From Peteryoungia rhizophila (lineage in GTDB: Bacteria; Pseudomonadota; Alphaproteobacteria; Rhizobiales; Rhizobiaceae), in the NCBI RefSeq assembly GCF_004912145.1, contig NZ_STGT01000005.1, positions 186,001 to 250,000 on the forward strand: DNA of 64,000 nucleotides, in the 5' to 3' direction. Both the position numbers and the translations under genes were made by a program. Each line of letters begins with the position of its first letter. Position 1 is the stretch's first letter. The notes beneath the pieces are model-generated. The model searched no databases. It had not been told where the DNA came from and saw nothing but the letters and a program-made list of their open reading frames with translations. Shown piece after piece: positions 41,009 to 52,054 of the stretch.

Positions 41009-42760
41009 ATGCAGTTGACCCTGCTACAAGTCTATTTCAAGGCCCTGAAATATCTTGCCAGCTACAAGCTACGGGTATCGCTCGTGGTCGCCGCGAACAT
41101 CGTTCTGGCGGTGATCACGATCCTCGAGCCGATCCTTTTCGGCCGGATCGTCGATGCCATCTCGGAAAAGCGGGATGCAACCGGCATTCTGATCGCCTGG
41201 GGTTGCTTCGGCGTGTTCAACACGGTTGCCTATGTGCTCGTCGCCCGCCAGGCAGACCGTTTGGCGCATGGTCGTCGGGCAGATCTTCTGACGGAATCCT
41301 TTGCCAAGATCATTTCCATGCCACTCAGCTGGCACCACCAGCGTGGCACCTCCAACGCCCTGCATACGCTGTTGCGCGCCGGCGAGACGCTGTTCGGCCT
41401 TTGGCTGGAATTCATGCGGACTCATCTGGCGACTGCGGTTGCCCTCACCCTGCTGCTGCCGACGGCCTTCTCGATGGACGTGCGCCTGACCACCGTCTTG
41501 GTCGTGCTGGCCATCCTCTATGTCATCATCGGACGAACGGTAATGGTGAAGACCAAGGAGGGGCAGGCCTCGGTGGAGGGGCATTATCACACGGTCTTTT
41601 CCCATGTGAGCGACTCGATCAGCAACGTCTCCGTCCTGCACAGCTACAACCGCATCGAGGCAGAAACCCGCGCGCTGAAGGAATATACGACCAAACTGCT
41701 CTCGGCCCAGTATCCGGTCCTCGACTGGTGGGCACTGGCCGGCGCCCTGAACCGGATCGCCTCGACCCTTTCGATGCTTGTCATCCTCGTGATCGGCACG
41801 CTGCTGGTCCAGCGGGGTGAATTGAAGGTCGGCGACATCATTGCCTTCACCGGCTTCGCCACCCTTCTGATCGGGCGCCTCGATCAGATGATCACCTTCG
41901 TCAACCAGATCTTCGAGGCACGCTCGAAGCTCGAAGACTTCTACAAGCTGGAGGACGCCGTTCAGGAACGCGAAGAACGCGCCGGTGCCGCAGACCTCGA
42001 GCAGGTGCGCGGCGATGTGGAGTTCCGGGGCGTCTCCTTCGATTTCGCCTCCACCACGCAAGGCGTACGCGACATTTCCTTCCATGCCCGTGCAGGACAA
42101 ACGGTCGCCATCGTCGGCCCGACCGGTGCCGGCAAGACCACGCTCATCAATCTCCTGCAGCGCGTCTACGATCCCCAGTCGGGCCAGATCCTGATCGATG
42201 GACAAGACATCGCCAAGGTGACCCGCAAGTCGCTGCGTCATGCGATTGCGACCGTTTTCCAGGACGCAGGCCTGCTGAACCGCTCGATCAAGGAAAACAT
42301 TCGCCTGGGACGCGAAGACGCGACCGAGGAAGACATCATCCAGGCGGCAGAGGCGGCCGCGGCGACTGACTTCATCGAAAGCCGCATGATCGGCTACGAT
42401 ACCCATGTCGGCGAACGCGGGAACCGCCTGTCCGGCGGCGAGCGCCAGCGGATCGCGATCGCCCGCGCGATCCTGAAGAACGCGCCGATCCTCGTGCTCG
42501 ATGAAGCGACCAGCGCGCTCGACGTGGAAACCGAAGCCCGGGTCAAACAGGCGATTGATCGGCTGCGCAAGAACCGCACGACCTTCATCATCGCCCACCG
42601 CCTATCGACCATTCGCGAAGCCGACCTGGTCGTCTTCCTCGACCATGGCCGGGTCATCGAGATGGGCAATTACGACCAGCTGAGCGCGCTCGGTGGCCGC
42701 TTCACCTCCCTGCTGCGCACCAGTGGCCTGCTCAAGGAAGAACCGAGCCCGGTGATCTGA
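41009..42760 (+). CDS. ndvA: Cyclic beta-1,2-glucan ABC exporter (ATP-binding/permease)
   Basis: This 583-residue half-transporter exports cyclic beta-1,2-glucan from cytosol to periplasm. It has six transmembrane helices in the first 320 residues. The nucleotide-binding domain has Walker A GPTGAGKTTLI (near residue 371), signature LSGGERQRIAIARAI, Walker B ILVLDEATSALD and the H-loop IIAHRLST. Length and sequence match NdvA/ChvA. RBS AAAGGTGA before 41009. The synthase ndvB lies 5 kb away in the window on the same strand, separated by pyc and expR. It converges with phrB with 11 bases between the stops. Confidence 0.96.
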   Translation: MQLTLLQVYFKALKYLASYKLRVSLVVAANIVLAVITILEPILFGRIVDAISEKRDATGILIAWGCFGVFNTVAYVLVARQADRLAHGRRADLLTESFAKIISMPLSWHHQRGTSNALHTLLRAGETLFGLWLEFMRTHLATAVALTLLLPTAFSMDVRLTTVLVVLAILYVIIGRTVMVKTKEGQASVEGHYHTVFSHVSDSISNVSVLHSYNRIEAETRALKEYTTKLLSAQYPVLDWWALAGALNRIASTLSMLVILVIGTLLVQRGELKVGDIIAFTGFATLLIGRLDQMITFVNQIFEARSKLEDFYKLEDAVQEREERAGAADLEQVRGDVEFRGVSFDFASTTQGVRDISFHARAGQTVAIVGPTGAGKTTLINLLQRVYDPQSGQILIDGQDIAKVTRKSLRHAIATVFQDAGLLNRSIKENIRLGREDATEEDIIQAAEAAAATDFIESRMIGYDTHVGERGNRLSGGERQRIAIARAILKNAPILVLDEATSALDVETEARVKQAIDRLRKNRTTFIIAHRLSTIREADLVVFLDHGRVIEMGNYDQLSALGGRFTSLLRTSGLLKEEPSPVI

Positions 42761-42771
42761 GGGCATCGGGA

Positions 42772-44310
42772 TCAGAGGCTGTTCAGGCTCCCGAGTACCT
42801 GGATCGCATGCTTGCGGATGGCGTCTTGCTTGAACGGATCCATCCGCCGCCATGTCGCATACATGTTGGAAAGCCGCGGATTGCGCGCGAGTTTCTCTGA
42901 ATTGCGGTCGAGAAAATCCCAGTAGAGCGCATTGAATGGACACGCCTTCGGCCCGGTCGTCAGCTTCGGGTCGTAGCGACAGCCTCCACAGAAATTGCTC
43001 ATCCGGTCGATGTATTTGCCGCTCGCTGCATAGGGCTTGCTCGCCATGATACCGCCATCGCCATAGAGCGCCATGCCGAGCGTATTCGGCAGTTCAACCC
43101 ACTCATAGGCATCGGAATAGACGGCAAGATACCAATCGCAGACTTCAGCCGGATCGATCCCGGCGAGCATGGCGAAGTTGCCGGTCACCATCAGCCGCTG
43201 GATGTGGTGCGAATAGGCATGCTCGATCGTGTCTCCGATGGCGCCACGCATGCAGGCCATGTCGGTCTTCGCCGTCCAGTACATCTGCGGCAGCGGCCGC
43301 GAGGCAGAGAAATGGTTGAGGCCGGCATAGTCGGGCATCTCGGTCCAGTAGATGCCGCGCACATATTCACGCCAGCCGAGGATCTGTCGGATAAAGCCCT
43401 CGACGGCATTGAGCGGCGCCCGTCCCTCGAACCACGCCGCCTCCGCGCGGCGGATGACGTCGATCGGAAGCAGCAGACCGGCATTGACGTAGGATGAGAT
43501 CAGCGAGTGGTAGAGATAAGGCTCGCCCTTCACCATCGCGTCCTGATAGTCGCCGAAAGTGGGCAGGATCTCGTCGATGAACTGCTGGAGTTCTTTTTCG
43601 GCCTGGGCCGCAGTCACTGCAAAATGGAAACTTTCGAGCGAGCCCATATGCGTGCCAAAGCGTTGTTCGACCATCGCCAGAACGGATGTCGTGATCGCAT
43701 CCTTGGCGTGGCTGATCCGCTTCGGCCCCTTCAGCCCGTCAGCCGGTGGCTTGCGGTTCTCGGCATCGAAATTCCATTTGCCGCCGACAGGATCCTCGCC
43801 TTCAAGAAGCACCCGGTGACGCCGGCGCATGTCGCGATAGAAATACTCCATGCGCAGTTGCTTGCGGCCCTTGCGCCAGTCCCGGAAGTCTTCGATCGAA
43901 CAGAGAAAGCGGTCATCGTCCCGGATTTCGACCGGCATACTGAGGGACGCTTCCCAGCCTCGCATGTCCTCAGCCAGACGCCACTCTCCACATTCCGTCG
44001 CAATGACGCGGGCTGCAGCGGTGTCTGCGAGCGCGCGGGCCAGTTCCCCCTTCAGGCTCTGCGTATTTTCAGGATCGTCCAGAGTGACATAACGAACGGC
44101 AAAACCCTTCTCTCTCAGCTCCTCGGCGAAGTGCCGCATTGCGGAGAAGAGAAAGGCGATCTTCTTCTTGTGGTGCTTTACGTAGGTCGCCTCGCTCATG
44201 ACTTCCGCCATGAGAACGAGCGAGGTCTGCGGATCGGCATCGGCAAGAGCAGACAACGAATGGCTGAGCTGATCGCCGAGGACGAGATGGATGCGGGAAG
44301 GCTTCACCAT
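42772..44310 (-). CDS. phrB: FeS bacterial cryptochrome / (6-4) photolyase
   Basis: This 512-residue protein is of the FeS-BCP group (PhrB of Agrobacterium), which repairs (6-4) photoproducts in DNA with light and carries a 4Fe-4S cluster and FAD. Cluster cysteines fit: C in TDMACMRG (near 353) and C441, C444 and C457 in FCGGCRYDP ... GPKACPFN, with the same 3- and 13-residue spacings as in PhrB. The YSHHIQRLMVTGNFAML helix contains the catalytic histidine region. Its start overlaps the stop of the upstream SDR by seven bases. Converges with ndvA. Confidence 0.93.
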   Translation of the reverse strand: MVKPSRIHLVLGDQLSHSLSALADADPQTSLVLMAEVMSEATYVKHHKKKIAFLFSAMRHFAEELREKGFAVRYVTLDDPENTQSLKGELARALADTAAARVIATECGEWRLAEDMRGWEASLSMPVEIRDDDRFLCSIEDFRDWRKGRKQLRMEYFYRDMRRRHRVLLEGEDPVGGKWNFDAENRKPPADGLKGPKRISHAKDAITTSVLAMVEQRFGTHMGSLESFHFAVTAAQAEKELQQFIDEILPTFGDYQDAMVKGEPYLYHSLISSYVNAGLLLPIDVIRRAEAAWFEGRAPLNAVEGFIRQILGWREYVRGIYWTEMPDYAGLNHFSASRPLPQMYWTAKTDMACMRGAIGDTIEHAYSHHIQRLMVTGNFAMLAGIDPAEVCDWYLAVYSDAYEWVELPNTLGMALYGDGGIMASKPYAASGKYIDRMSNFCGGCRYDPKLTTGPKACPFNALYWDFLDRNSEKLARNPRLSNMYATWRRMDPFKQDAIRKHAIQVLGSLNSL

Positions 44311-45020
44311 TCGATCGGCTGGCCGTCATAGGCAAAAAAGCCACCCGTCTGCGCCGGCTCGAGACGATCCAGCACGGAGAGCATCATGGCCACGCTCTCG
44401 GACGGCTGGATCCGGTCATGCCCCTTGGAAAAGCCACCCGAGAAGCCGGTATCCACAGAACCCGGATGCAGGGTGACGACCACGCCCTTCGGTCGCAACC
44501 GGGCGATTTCGATGGCAGACGTGCGGGTGATCTGGTTGAGCGCCGCCTTGGCCGAGCGATAAGAAATCCAGCCACCGAGCTTGTTGTCGCCGATTGAGCC
44601 GACCCGCGCCGAAAGCGTCGCAAAGATGCTCTTCCCTTCATTGGACAACAGAGGCCCGAAATACTTCAGCGCCAGCGCCGGTCCGATCGCGTTCAGCGCA
44701 AACTGCGCCGCCATCACATCCGCCTGGATCGCCTTGATCGTCTTTTCCGGACCATTGCCGTCGATCACGAGCGCACCCGTTGCGCAGATCACGAGATCAA
44801 ACTTCAACTCCGCCTCGGAAAGCCGGGTCGCGGCGGCGCTGACGCTGGCTTCATCGGTGATGTCAAAGCCATCGCGGCTGCGCGACAGTTCAACGACGGA
44901 GCCACATGCGGGGTCAGCCTTGATCGCCGCGACGAAAGCGCTACCGATCCCTCCACTCGCACCGAGCATAAGTGCACGGTAGCCGGGGTTGAGGGAGGTC
45001 ATTCCAGAAAAGTCGGACAT
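44304..45020 (-). CDS. SDR family oxidoreductase, C-factor (CsgA)-like
   Basis: This 238-residue short-chain dehydrogenase has LMLGASGGIGSAF (nucleotide binding) near residue 16, LSARVGSIG (catalytic Ser) and YRSAKAAL (Tyr/Lys) near residue 150. It belongs to the C-factor-like branch often seen beside photolyases. Start chosen at MSDFSGM with CAGGAG upstream. It overlaps phrB by seven bases (ATGGTGA), indicating coupled translation; the substrate is not known, and the photolyase link is the only functional hint. Confidence 0.88.
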   Translation of the reverse strand: MSDFSGMTSLNPGYRALMLGASGGIGSAFVAAIKADPACGSVVELSRSRDGFDITDEASVSAAATRLSEAELKFDLVICATGALVIDGNGPEKTIKAIQADVMAAQFALNAIGPALALKYFGPLLSNEGKSIFATLSARVGSIGDNKLGGWISYRSAKAALNQITRTSAIEIARLRPKGVVVTLHPGSVDTGFSGGFSKGHDRIQPSESVAMMLSVLDRLEPAQTGGFFAYDGQPIEW

Positions 45021-45088
45021 CGCAAACTCCTGCAGGTCATTGCTACCCACTACGGCAGGCAGTCGGACCGGATCAGGCACAGATTGTC

Positions 45089-45895
45089 TCAGATGGGATC
45101 AACATCGCCCGAGAAGGCCGGCATCTCGCCGGGATCGATCTCCATCAGCCGGCAGATGATCCCCGCAATTTCAGTTTGCTTGAGCGCAACATCCAGACCG
45201 AGCCGGAAACCGACCGTGTAAAACGGCACTTCAGTCTCCTCTGGCGTCGGCCCCGCATGATTGCCATCGTAACCCATGCCATGATCGGCGGTGACGATTA
45301 CCGTGTAACCAGCCTCAACCCAATCAGGCAGATGTCGCGCAAGAAGGTCACCCTGCAGGCGCGCTGCATTTCGGTACCCGATGCTGTCGCCGCCATGCTT
45401 GTGGCCGGCGTCGTCCACATTCATCGGATGGAGCAGGAGAAAGTCCGGCGCCTTGGCTTGGATCAGCCATTCGGCATCGGCGAAGAGATGGCTGTCCGGA
45501 TAGGCGTCGTCCCAGTAGAACAGGCCATGGGTTATGTCGCCGGCACCGTCGATCAGGATCCGGTCGCGATGGCGGTCGAACGGGCAGGCGACATAGAGTT
45601 CCGAGACCCAATGATAGGCGGCCGCAGCGGTGGTCTTACCCTGGGCCCGGACCCGGCCGAAGAGATTGTCACCGATCGACCGGCGCACTACCCCATTGCT
45701 GACCACGCCGTGATCCACAGGCCGACGTCCCGTCAGCAAGGTTTCGTAAAGCGGCCGGGACATGGCCGGCAACTCGCAAGTCAGCTTGCGGACATCAGCC
45801 CGACCGGCCGCAACGAGGCCTTCCATATAGCCGAGACAGGTACGGGCCACGTCGTAACGCAGCCCGTCGAGAACGATCAAAATCACTTTGCGCAT
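45089..45895 (-). CDS. Alkaline phosphatase superfamily protein (nucleotide pyrophosphatase / phosphodiesterase-like)
   Basis: This 268-residue protein has the superfamily metal sites: VLDGLRYDVAR at the N-terminus, SRPLYETLLTG (nucleophile Ser/Thr region), HPMNVDDAGHKHG and VTADHGMG. It lacks a signal peptide, so it is probably cytosolic. Start chosen at MRKVILIVLDG; 34 extra residues in the frame are unlikely. The substrate could be a phosphodiester or phosphonate. It reads towards the SDR-phrB pair with a 68-base gap. Confidence 0.85.
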   Translation of the reverse strand: MRKVILIVLDGLRYDVARTCLGYMEGLVAAGRADVRKLTCELPAMSRPLYETLLTGRRPVDHGVVSNGVVRRSIGDNLFGRVRAQGKTTAAAAYHWVSELYVACPFDRHRDRILIDGAGDITHGLFYWDDAYPDSHLFADAEWLIQAKAPDFLLLHPMNVDDAGHKHGGDSIGYRNAARLQGDLLARHLPDWVEAGYTVIVTADHGMGYDGNHAGPTPEETEVPFYTVGFRLGLDVALKQTEIAGIICRLMEIDPGEMPAFSGDVDPI

Positions 45896-45956
45896 AGCCG
45901 GAACCATGCCACGCCTTCTGTGAAAGGCAAGCGACAGTCGTTTGGATCGACAACCC

Positions 45957-46814
45957 TCAGAGGATCGGCTTGCCACCAGTGACGGCGATCGTCGCACCGG
46001 AGACGTAACTCGAAAGCGGATCCGCCAGCATCACATAGGCTGTCTGCAATTCCGCGGGCTGTCCGGGGCGTCCCATCGGCACCTGCTTGCCGAAATTCTT
46101 CACCGACTCCTCCGGCATGGTTGATGGGATGAGGGGTGTCCAGATTGGCCCGGGTGCGACCGTATTGGCACGGATCTTCTTCTCCGCCAGCATCTGCGCC
46201 AGACCGGCCGTGAAATTCTGGATCGCGCCCTTGGTCGTGGCATAGGCGAGGAGTGACGGATTGGGACTGTCGGAATTGATCGAAGCGGTGTTGATGATCG
46301 ATCCGCCAGTGGTCATGTGCGGCACAGCGGCCTTGGTCAGATAGAACATCGCGTGGATGTTGACCCGAAACGTCAGTTCCCACTCCTCGTCCGGGATTTC
46401 GGTAATGTCATCGAACGTGGCCTGATGCGCAGCGTTGTTGACCAGAATGTCGATGCCGCCCAGTTCACGAGCCGCCGTCTCGACCATCTGCCTGCAATGC
46501 TCGGCGCTCTGGATGTCCCCTCGCACGAGCACAGCCTTGCGCCCCGCCTTCTCGACCCACCGAGCCGTCTCCTTCGCGTCCTCGTCTTCATCAAGATAGG
46601 AAATCAGAACGTCGGCGCCTTCACGGGCGTAGGCGATCGCCACGGCGCGCCCGATCCCGCTGTCGCCACCGGTAATGATCGCCTTCAGCCCTTCGAGCTT
46701 GCCCGACCCCTTGTAACTCTCCTCGCCATGATCGGGCCTCGGCGTCATATCCGAGGTCTGCCCCGGCATCGGGACTTTTTTCTGCGAAAATGGGGGTGTC
46801 GGATAGTCGGCCAT
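45957..46814 (-). CDS. SDR family oxidoreductase (YghA-like)
   Basis: This 285-residue short-chain dehydrogenase has the typical N-terminal extension (SQKKVPMPGQTSDMTPRPDHGEESYKGSGKL), then IITGGDSGIGRAVA, NNAAHQATF, INTASINSD (Ser) and YATTKGAI (Tyr/Lys). The C-terminus is SYVSGATIAVTGGKPIL. These features match the general-stress type YghA/YdaD group. Start at MADYPTPPF. It has 61 bases to the next gene on the same strand. Confidence 0.9.
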   Translation of the reverse strand: MADYPTPPFSQKKVPMPGQTSDMTPRPDHGEESYKGSGKLEGLKAIITGGDSGIGRAVAIAYAREGADVLISYLDEDEDAKETARWVEKAGRKAVLVRGDIQSAEHCRQMVETAARELGGIDILVNNAAHQATFDDITEIPDEEWELTFRVNIHAMFYLTKAAVPHMTTGGSIINTASINSDSPNPSLLAYATTKGAIQNFTAGLAQMLAEKKIRANTVAPGPIWTPLIPSTMPEESVKNFGKQVPMGRPGQPAELQTAYVMLADPLSSYVSGATIAVTGGKPIL

Positions 46815-46893
46815 GGGCTTGCTCCTTGCAGCGATGTGCAAGGGCAAACCGGTGAGCGATGGATGAGTTCCGTGCGATTTGCACGACAAACGG

Positions 46894-46920
46894 AAAGGGC
46901 CGGCATGACGCCGGCCCTTT
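46894..46920. terminator. Terminator of the galactoside operon
   Basis: Eleven-base perfect stem AAAGGGCCGGC / GCCGGCCCTTT with loop ATGAC, 13 bases beyond the GH42 stop. T-tails are short on both strands. Confidence 0.8.
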
Positions 46921-46933
46921 CAAACATTTGCAA

Positions 46934-48864
46934 TCACCCGCGCCAGGCCGCGACGGCCTGCGGTTTCAGCACGCTCTCGCCAAGCATCGGATCGGCGCCT
47001 TCAGGGAGCGTCCAGTCTTCCGTGCCGTAGTTGAAGGCGAAAACGATATCGCCGCGGCGACGGATGCGGATCGTATCTGGGACCCGCAGCGTCGGAACAT
47101 CTGCCTTCTTCGTTGCAAGCTCGAGCACTTCGGCCAGGAGACCGGCATCGGCCCAGCAGGCGAGGTAGAGTACATTGTCCTTCTCGGTCAGAGCCGGATC
47201 GCCGTTTTCGAACGTCGCGAGCACCGAAGCCGATGTCTCGACATATTCCCGCCAACGGATCGCATGACCCGAAACCGCACCGGAAACGCCATCCGAGAGC
47301 CCTGGCCGCATGGAGGAAACCTGAATGACGCGATTGCCCGTCAGACCACCAAGCGGACCCGGCGGCAGGTTTTCCGGGATGCGGAAATTGCGGTCTCGCG
47401 AACCCGTGCGTGCGCCGATCACGACGACACCATTGGCCTTTTCGAGCGCGGCCAGCGCCGCTTCGGTCACTTCCGTCATGCAGGGCACGACAACCAGCGG
47501 ATAGCCTTCGAGCGAGGCACCAGGACGGACGAAATCGACGTTCAGGCCAAGATGGCGCAGGGCCTCGTACCAGCGGAAGCAGAGTTCCTCGTAGCGGAAA
47601 TCCTTGCCCTGCGGCTGGACCATCGTCGACCAGTAGCTCTGATAGTCGAAGACCAGCGCCACAGGTGCCTGGCTCGTTTCGGGAAGCGTGCCGAGGGCTG
47701 CCAACTCTTCCGAAACCTGCATGGCCTCGCGGCCGCCCGGCGACCATTCGTCGAGGCCAGGCAGGTTCAGACCCGCATGCATCTGTTCCTGCGCGAAGGG
47801 CGCCTGGCGCCAGCGGAAATAGCTGACGACATCAGCGCCATGCGCCAGCGCTTCCCAGGTCCAGAGCCGCACCATGCCAGGCTTCGGCACGGGGTTCCAC
47901 GGCGCCCAGTTCACCGGACCCGGCTGCTGCTCCATCACCCAGAAACGACCCTTGCCGACGGCGCGATAGAGATCGTGGTGATAGGGCGCGATATCGGGAT
48001 GCGAGGTCTCGGCCCAGCGATTGCGCTCATCTTCCGTGAAGGGGAACTTCTCGACAAAGCCGATCGGATAGCTGTCCCAGGAGGCGAGATCGAGATTGTC
48101 GCCGACCTTGAAGTGGTCGAAATCGGAGACGAAGCCCATGAAGTTATGGGTGACCCAACGGCCCGGCGAATGCTTGCGGATGATCTCGCACTGCATCTTG
48201 TCATAGGCCGCGACCTGGTCCGAATGGAAGCGCCAGAAGTCGAGACGCGTCGACGGGTTCGGCTCGGTCACCGTCAGGTTCGGCAAGGCCACGTCATCGA
48301 AGCTATTCATCTCCATCGACCAGAAGACCGAACCCCAGGCTTCGTTCAGCTGGTCGGTCGACTGGTAGCGCAGGCGCAGCCAGCGCTTGAAGCTCTTCAG
48401 ATCTTCAGGGCCCCAGGAGAGCGTCGTGTCATGGCAGCCATATTCATTGTCCGTCTGCCAGCCGACGATGCCGGGATGGGTCCCGTAGCGCTTGGCGACG
48501 ATCTCGACGATCCGCGCGCTCTCCTTCCACCAGGTCTCGGAGGAAAAGGTGTAGTGACGACGCGAACCGAAACCGCGCGGGCGGCCCTGTTCGTCATAGG
48601 GAACGATATCAGGGCATTCGTCGACCAGCCACTTGGGCGGGGTTGCGGTGGGCGTACCAATCACGACTTTCAGGCCCGCTTCGTGCAGCACATCGATCGC
48701 CCGGTCGAGCCATTCGAACGTGAAGGTACCGCGCGAGGGCTCCAGGCGAGACCAGGCAAACTCACCGACACGCACGAAGGAAATGCCGAGTTCGCGCATC
48801 CGGCGCGCGTCGGTTCGCCACCGGCTTTCGTCCCAGTGTTCCGGATAGTAGCAAACGCCCAGCA

Positions 48865-48865
<1 letters not shown>
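46934..48865 (-). CDS. GH42 beta-galactosidase
   Basis: This 643-residue glycoside hydrolase of family 42 begins MLGVCYYPEHW and has VRVGEFAWSRLEP. The acid/base Glu is in WQTDNEYGCHDT (near residue 148) and the nucleophile Glu in FWVMEQQPGPVNW (near residue 312). A GATase-like trimerisation domain (about 400-570) and a C-terminal beta domain follow. It has no signal peptide, so it should hydrolyse imported beta-galactosides in the cytosol. It is the last gene of the operon and its ATG overlaps the ATPase stop by one base (TAATG). Confidence 0.93.
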
Positions 48866-49948
<1,083 letters not shown>

Positions 49949-49956
<8 letters not shown>

Positions 49957-52054
49957 GGGTATTGCCTCCCTTTGAAGGAATGAGTTCGAGGAGCAAAGCG
50001 CTTTCGGGCCGCAACATCGGCAGCGGCAGCCCGGACAGGCCGGCATTGGCGAGATCGAAACTGATCGCGCCTGACAGAAGCCTCTTCTGCCCCTCGGAAA
50101 TGCGGATGAATTCCGGTTCGACCGGAAGGATCTGCGAGATGCTCCACCGCCCGCCGATCTGCGTCACACTCTCGGGCAGCTTGAGCGGTGCCGGCTGTTC
50201 GCCCACCATCTGAGGCCCCTGCGCCACGATCACCGCGATACGCTCGTCGCCTGCCGCACCCCAGACATACCGTCCGTCGAGCGGCTCCAGCCGGAACGAA
50301 GCGCCCGGTGCATGGAAGAGACCGCGAAGACGCTTGTAGGCCTCGATATAGACCTTCAGTTCATCGCGCTCTTCATCCGAAAGCTCCAGCGGATTGAGCT
50401 CGACACCGAGATGATAGGCAAGCGCGACCAGCGCCCGGAAGGACAGGCTGTGACGCCGGCCCGTCTGATGGTTCGGCGATGCAGAGATATGGGATCCCAG
50501 GATCTCCGGCGGCACGAAGACCGTTGCGCCGCGCTGAATTTCGAGCCGCTCCAGAGCGTCGGTGCAATCCGAGGTCCACACACGATGCGTGCGGGCGAGC
50601 GCGCCGTAATCGATACGACCGCCGCCGGATGCGCAGCTTTCGATCTCGACATCGGGATGGGCAGCGCGAACGCGGTCCATCAGCGCATAGACGGCACGCG
50701 TCTGGGACGCGATCTTCGCCTTGCCATCGCGACCGGCCGCATGGGTGAGATCGCGATTCATGTCCCACTTGATGTAGGAAACAGCGTGGTTGGAGAGCAC
50801 GGCGTCGATCTTGCCGAAGAGATAGTCGGAGACCTCGGGACGCGTCAGGTCCAGCACCAGCTGGGTGCGCGATTCCAGGATCGGACGTCCCTCGATCGTC
50901 AGCGCCCAATCCGGATGCGCCTTGTAGAGTTCAGAGACGGGGTTCACCATTTCAGGCTCGAACCAGATGCCGAACTGCATGCCGAGCCCGGTCACGTGAT
51001 CGACGAGCGGCTTCAGACCTTCAGGATATTTCCGCGGATCGATATCCCAGTCGCCAAGGCTCGTCGTGTCGTCGTCACGCTTGCCGAACCAGCCATCATC
51101 CAAGACGAATCGCTCGATGCCGAGCTCGGCAGCTGCCGTCGCCTGGGCTTTCAGCGAATCCATCTGGTGGTCGAAATAATTGCCTTCCCAGGTATTGAGC
51201 GTGACAGGCCGTGGTGCCATCCGGCCACCCGGCCAGGTGGTCAGCTCCTCGCGCACGAAGGCATGGAAGTCTTCGGTATCCGCGCCGGCATAAGCAATCG
51301 GGCTTTCATAGCTTTCGCCCGGTCCAAGGATGATCTCGCCGGGTTCGAACAGCTCACCGAGATGCACGAGACGCCGTCCGTCATCGGTCCGGTCGATCAC
51401 CATCTGGTGGTTGCCGCTGAAGCCGAGCGTCACGCCGAAGATCTGGGTCTCGCTCTCGATGAACAGCATCGGGAAACGATCATGCGAGGTGCGGCCACGA
51501 CGATTTTCCTGGATCCAGGTACCATTGCCGAGAAGCTCGCGCCGCGTCTGGAATTCGCGACCCCAGATGCCGGTGAAGCTCATCACCTGTAGGTCGCCAG
51601 CAGGCGCGAGGAACGTGCCGGCCATGCAGCGGTCGAGCTGGTAGTCCGTTTCGCCCCGGTTCGTGAGCTTTGTCGCCATGGAAATGGGACCGGAGGGATA
51701 GGCCGTAAGCGTGATCGAAATGGCCAGCTTGGCCACCGGATCGAGACCGGCAAGCACGGTGCGATGCCCGTCACGGAAAAACTCCCACTTGCCGAACTGA
51801 GCGACAAAATCACGCCCGCCACGATGCCCGGCGATTGCCGGCCAGCCAAAGAAGCCCATGCCGCCTGTCGGCAGGAGAACGGACGAGGGCACAGCCACAT
51901 CCATGCCATTGACGCGGCTTGAACGTTCGATCTCGAACAGCGGATCAGCGGAGACAGGCTCGGCGCCGAAGGACAGGATTTCCGGCATGCCGAGTTCCGG
52001 CAGGCGCAGGCTCAGCGCCAGCTGACCGGAATCGATGGTGACAATCTCGCTCAT
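49949..52054 (-). CDS. GH36 alpha-galactosidase
   Basis: This 701-residue enzyme of glycoside hydrolase family 36 has an N-terminal beta-supersandwich, then a TIM barrel. The barrel contains DDGWFGKRDDDTTSLGDW, GIWFEPEMVNP, the nucleophile Asp in YIKWDMNRDLTH (near residue 455), ESCASGGGRIDYG, and the acid/base Asp in WTSDCTDALERL (near residue 525). It hydrolyses terminal alpha-galactose, as in melibiose or raffinose, in the cytosol. Start chosen at MSEIVTIDSG, which overlaps the permease stop by four bases. Confidence 0.94.
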
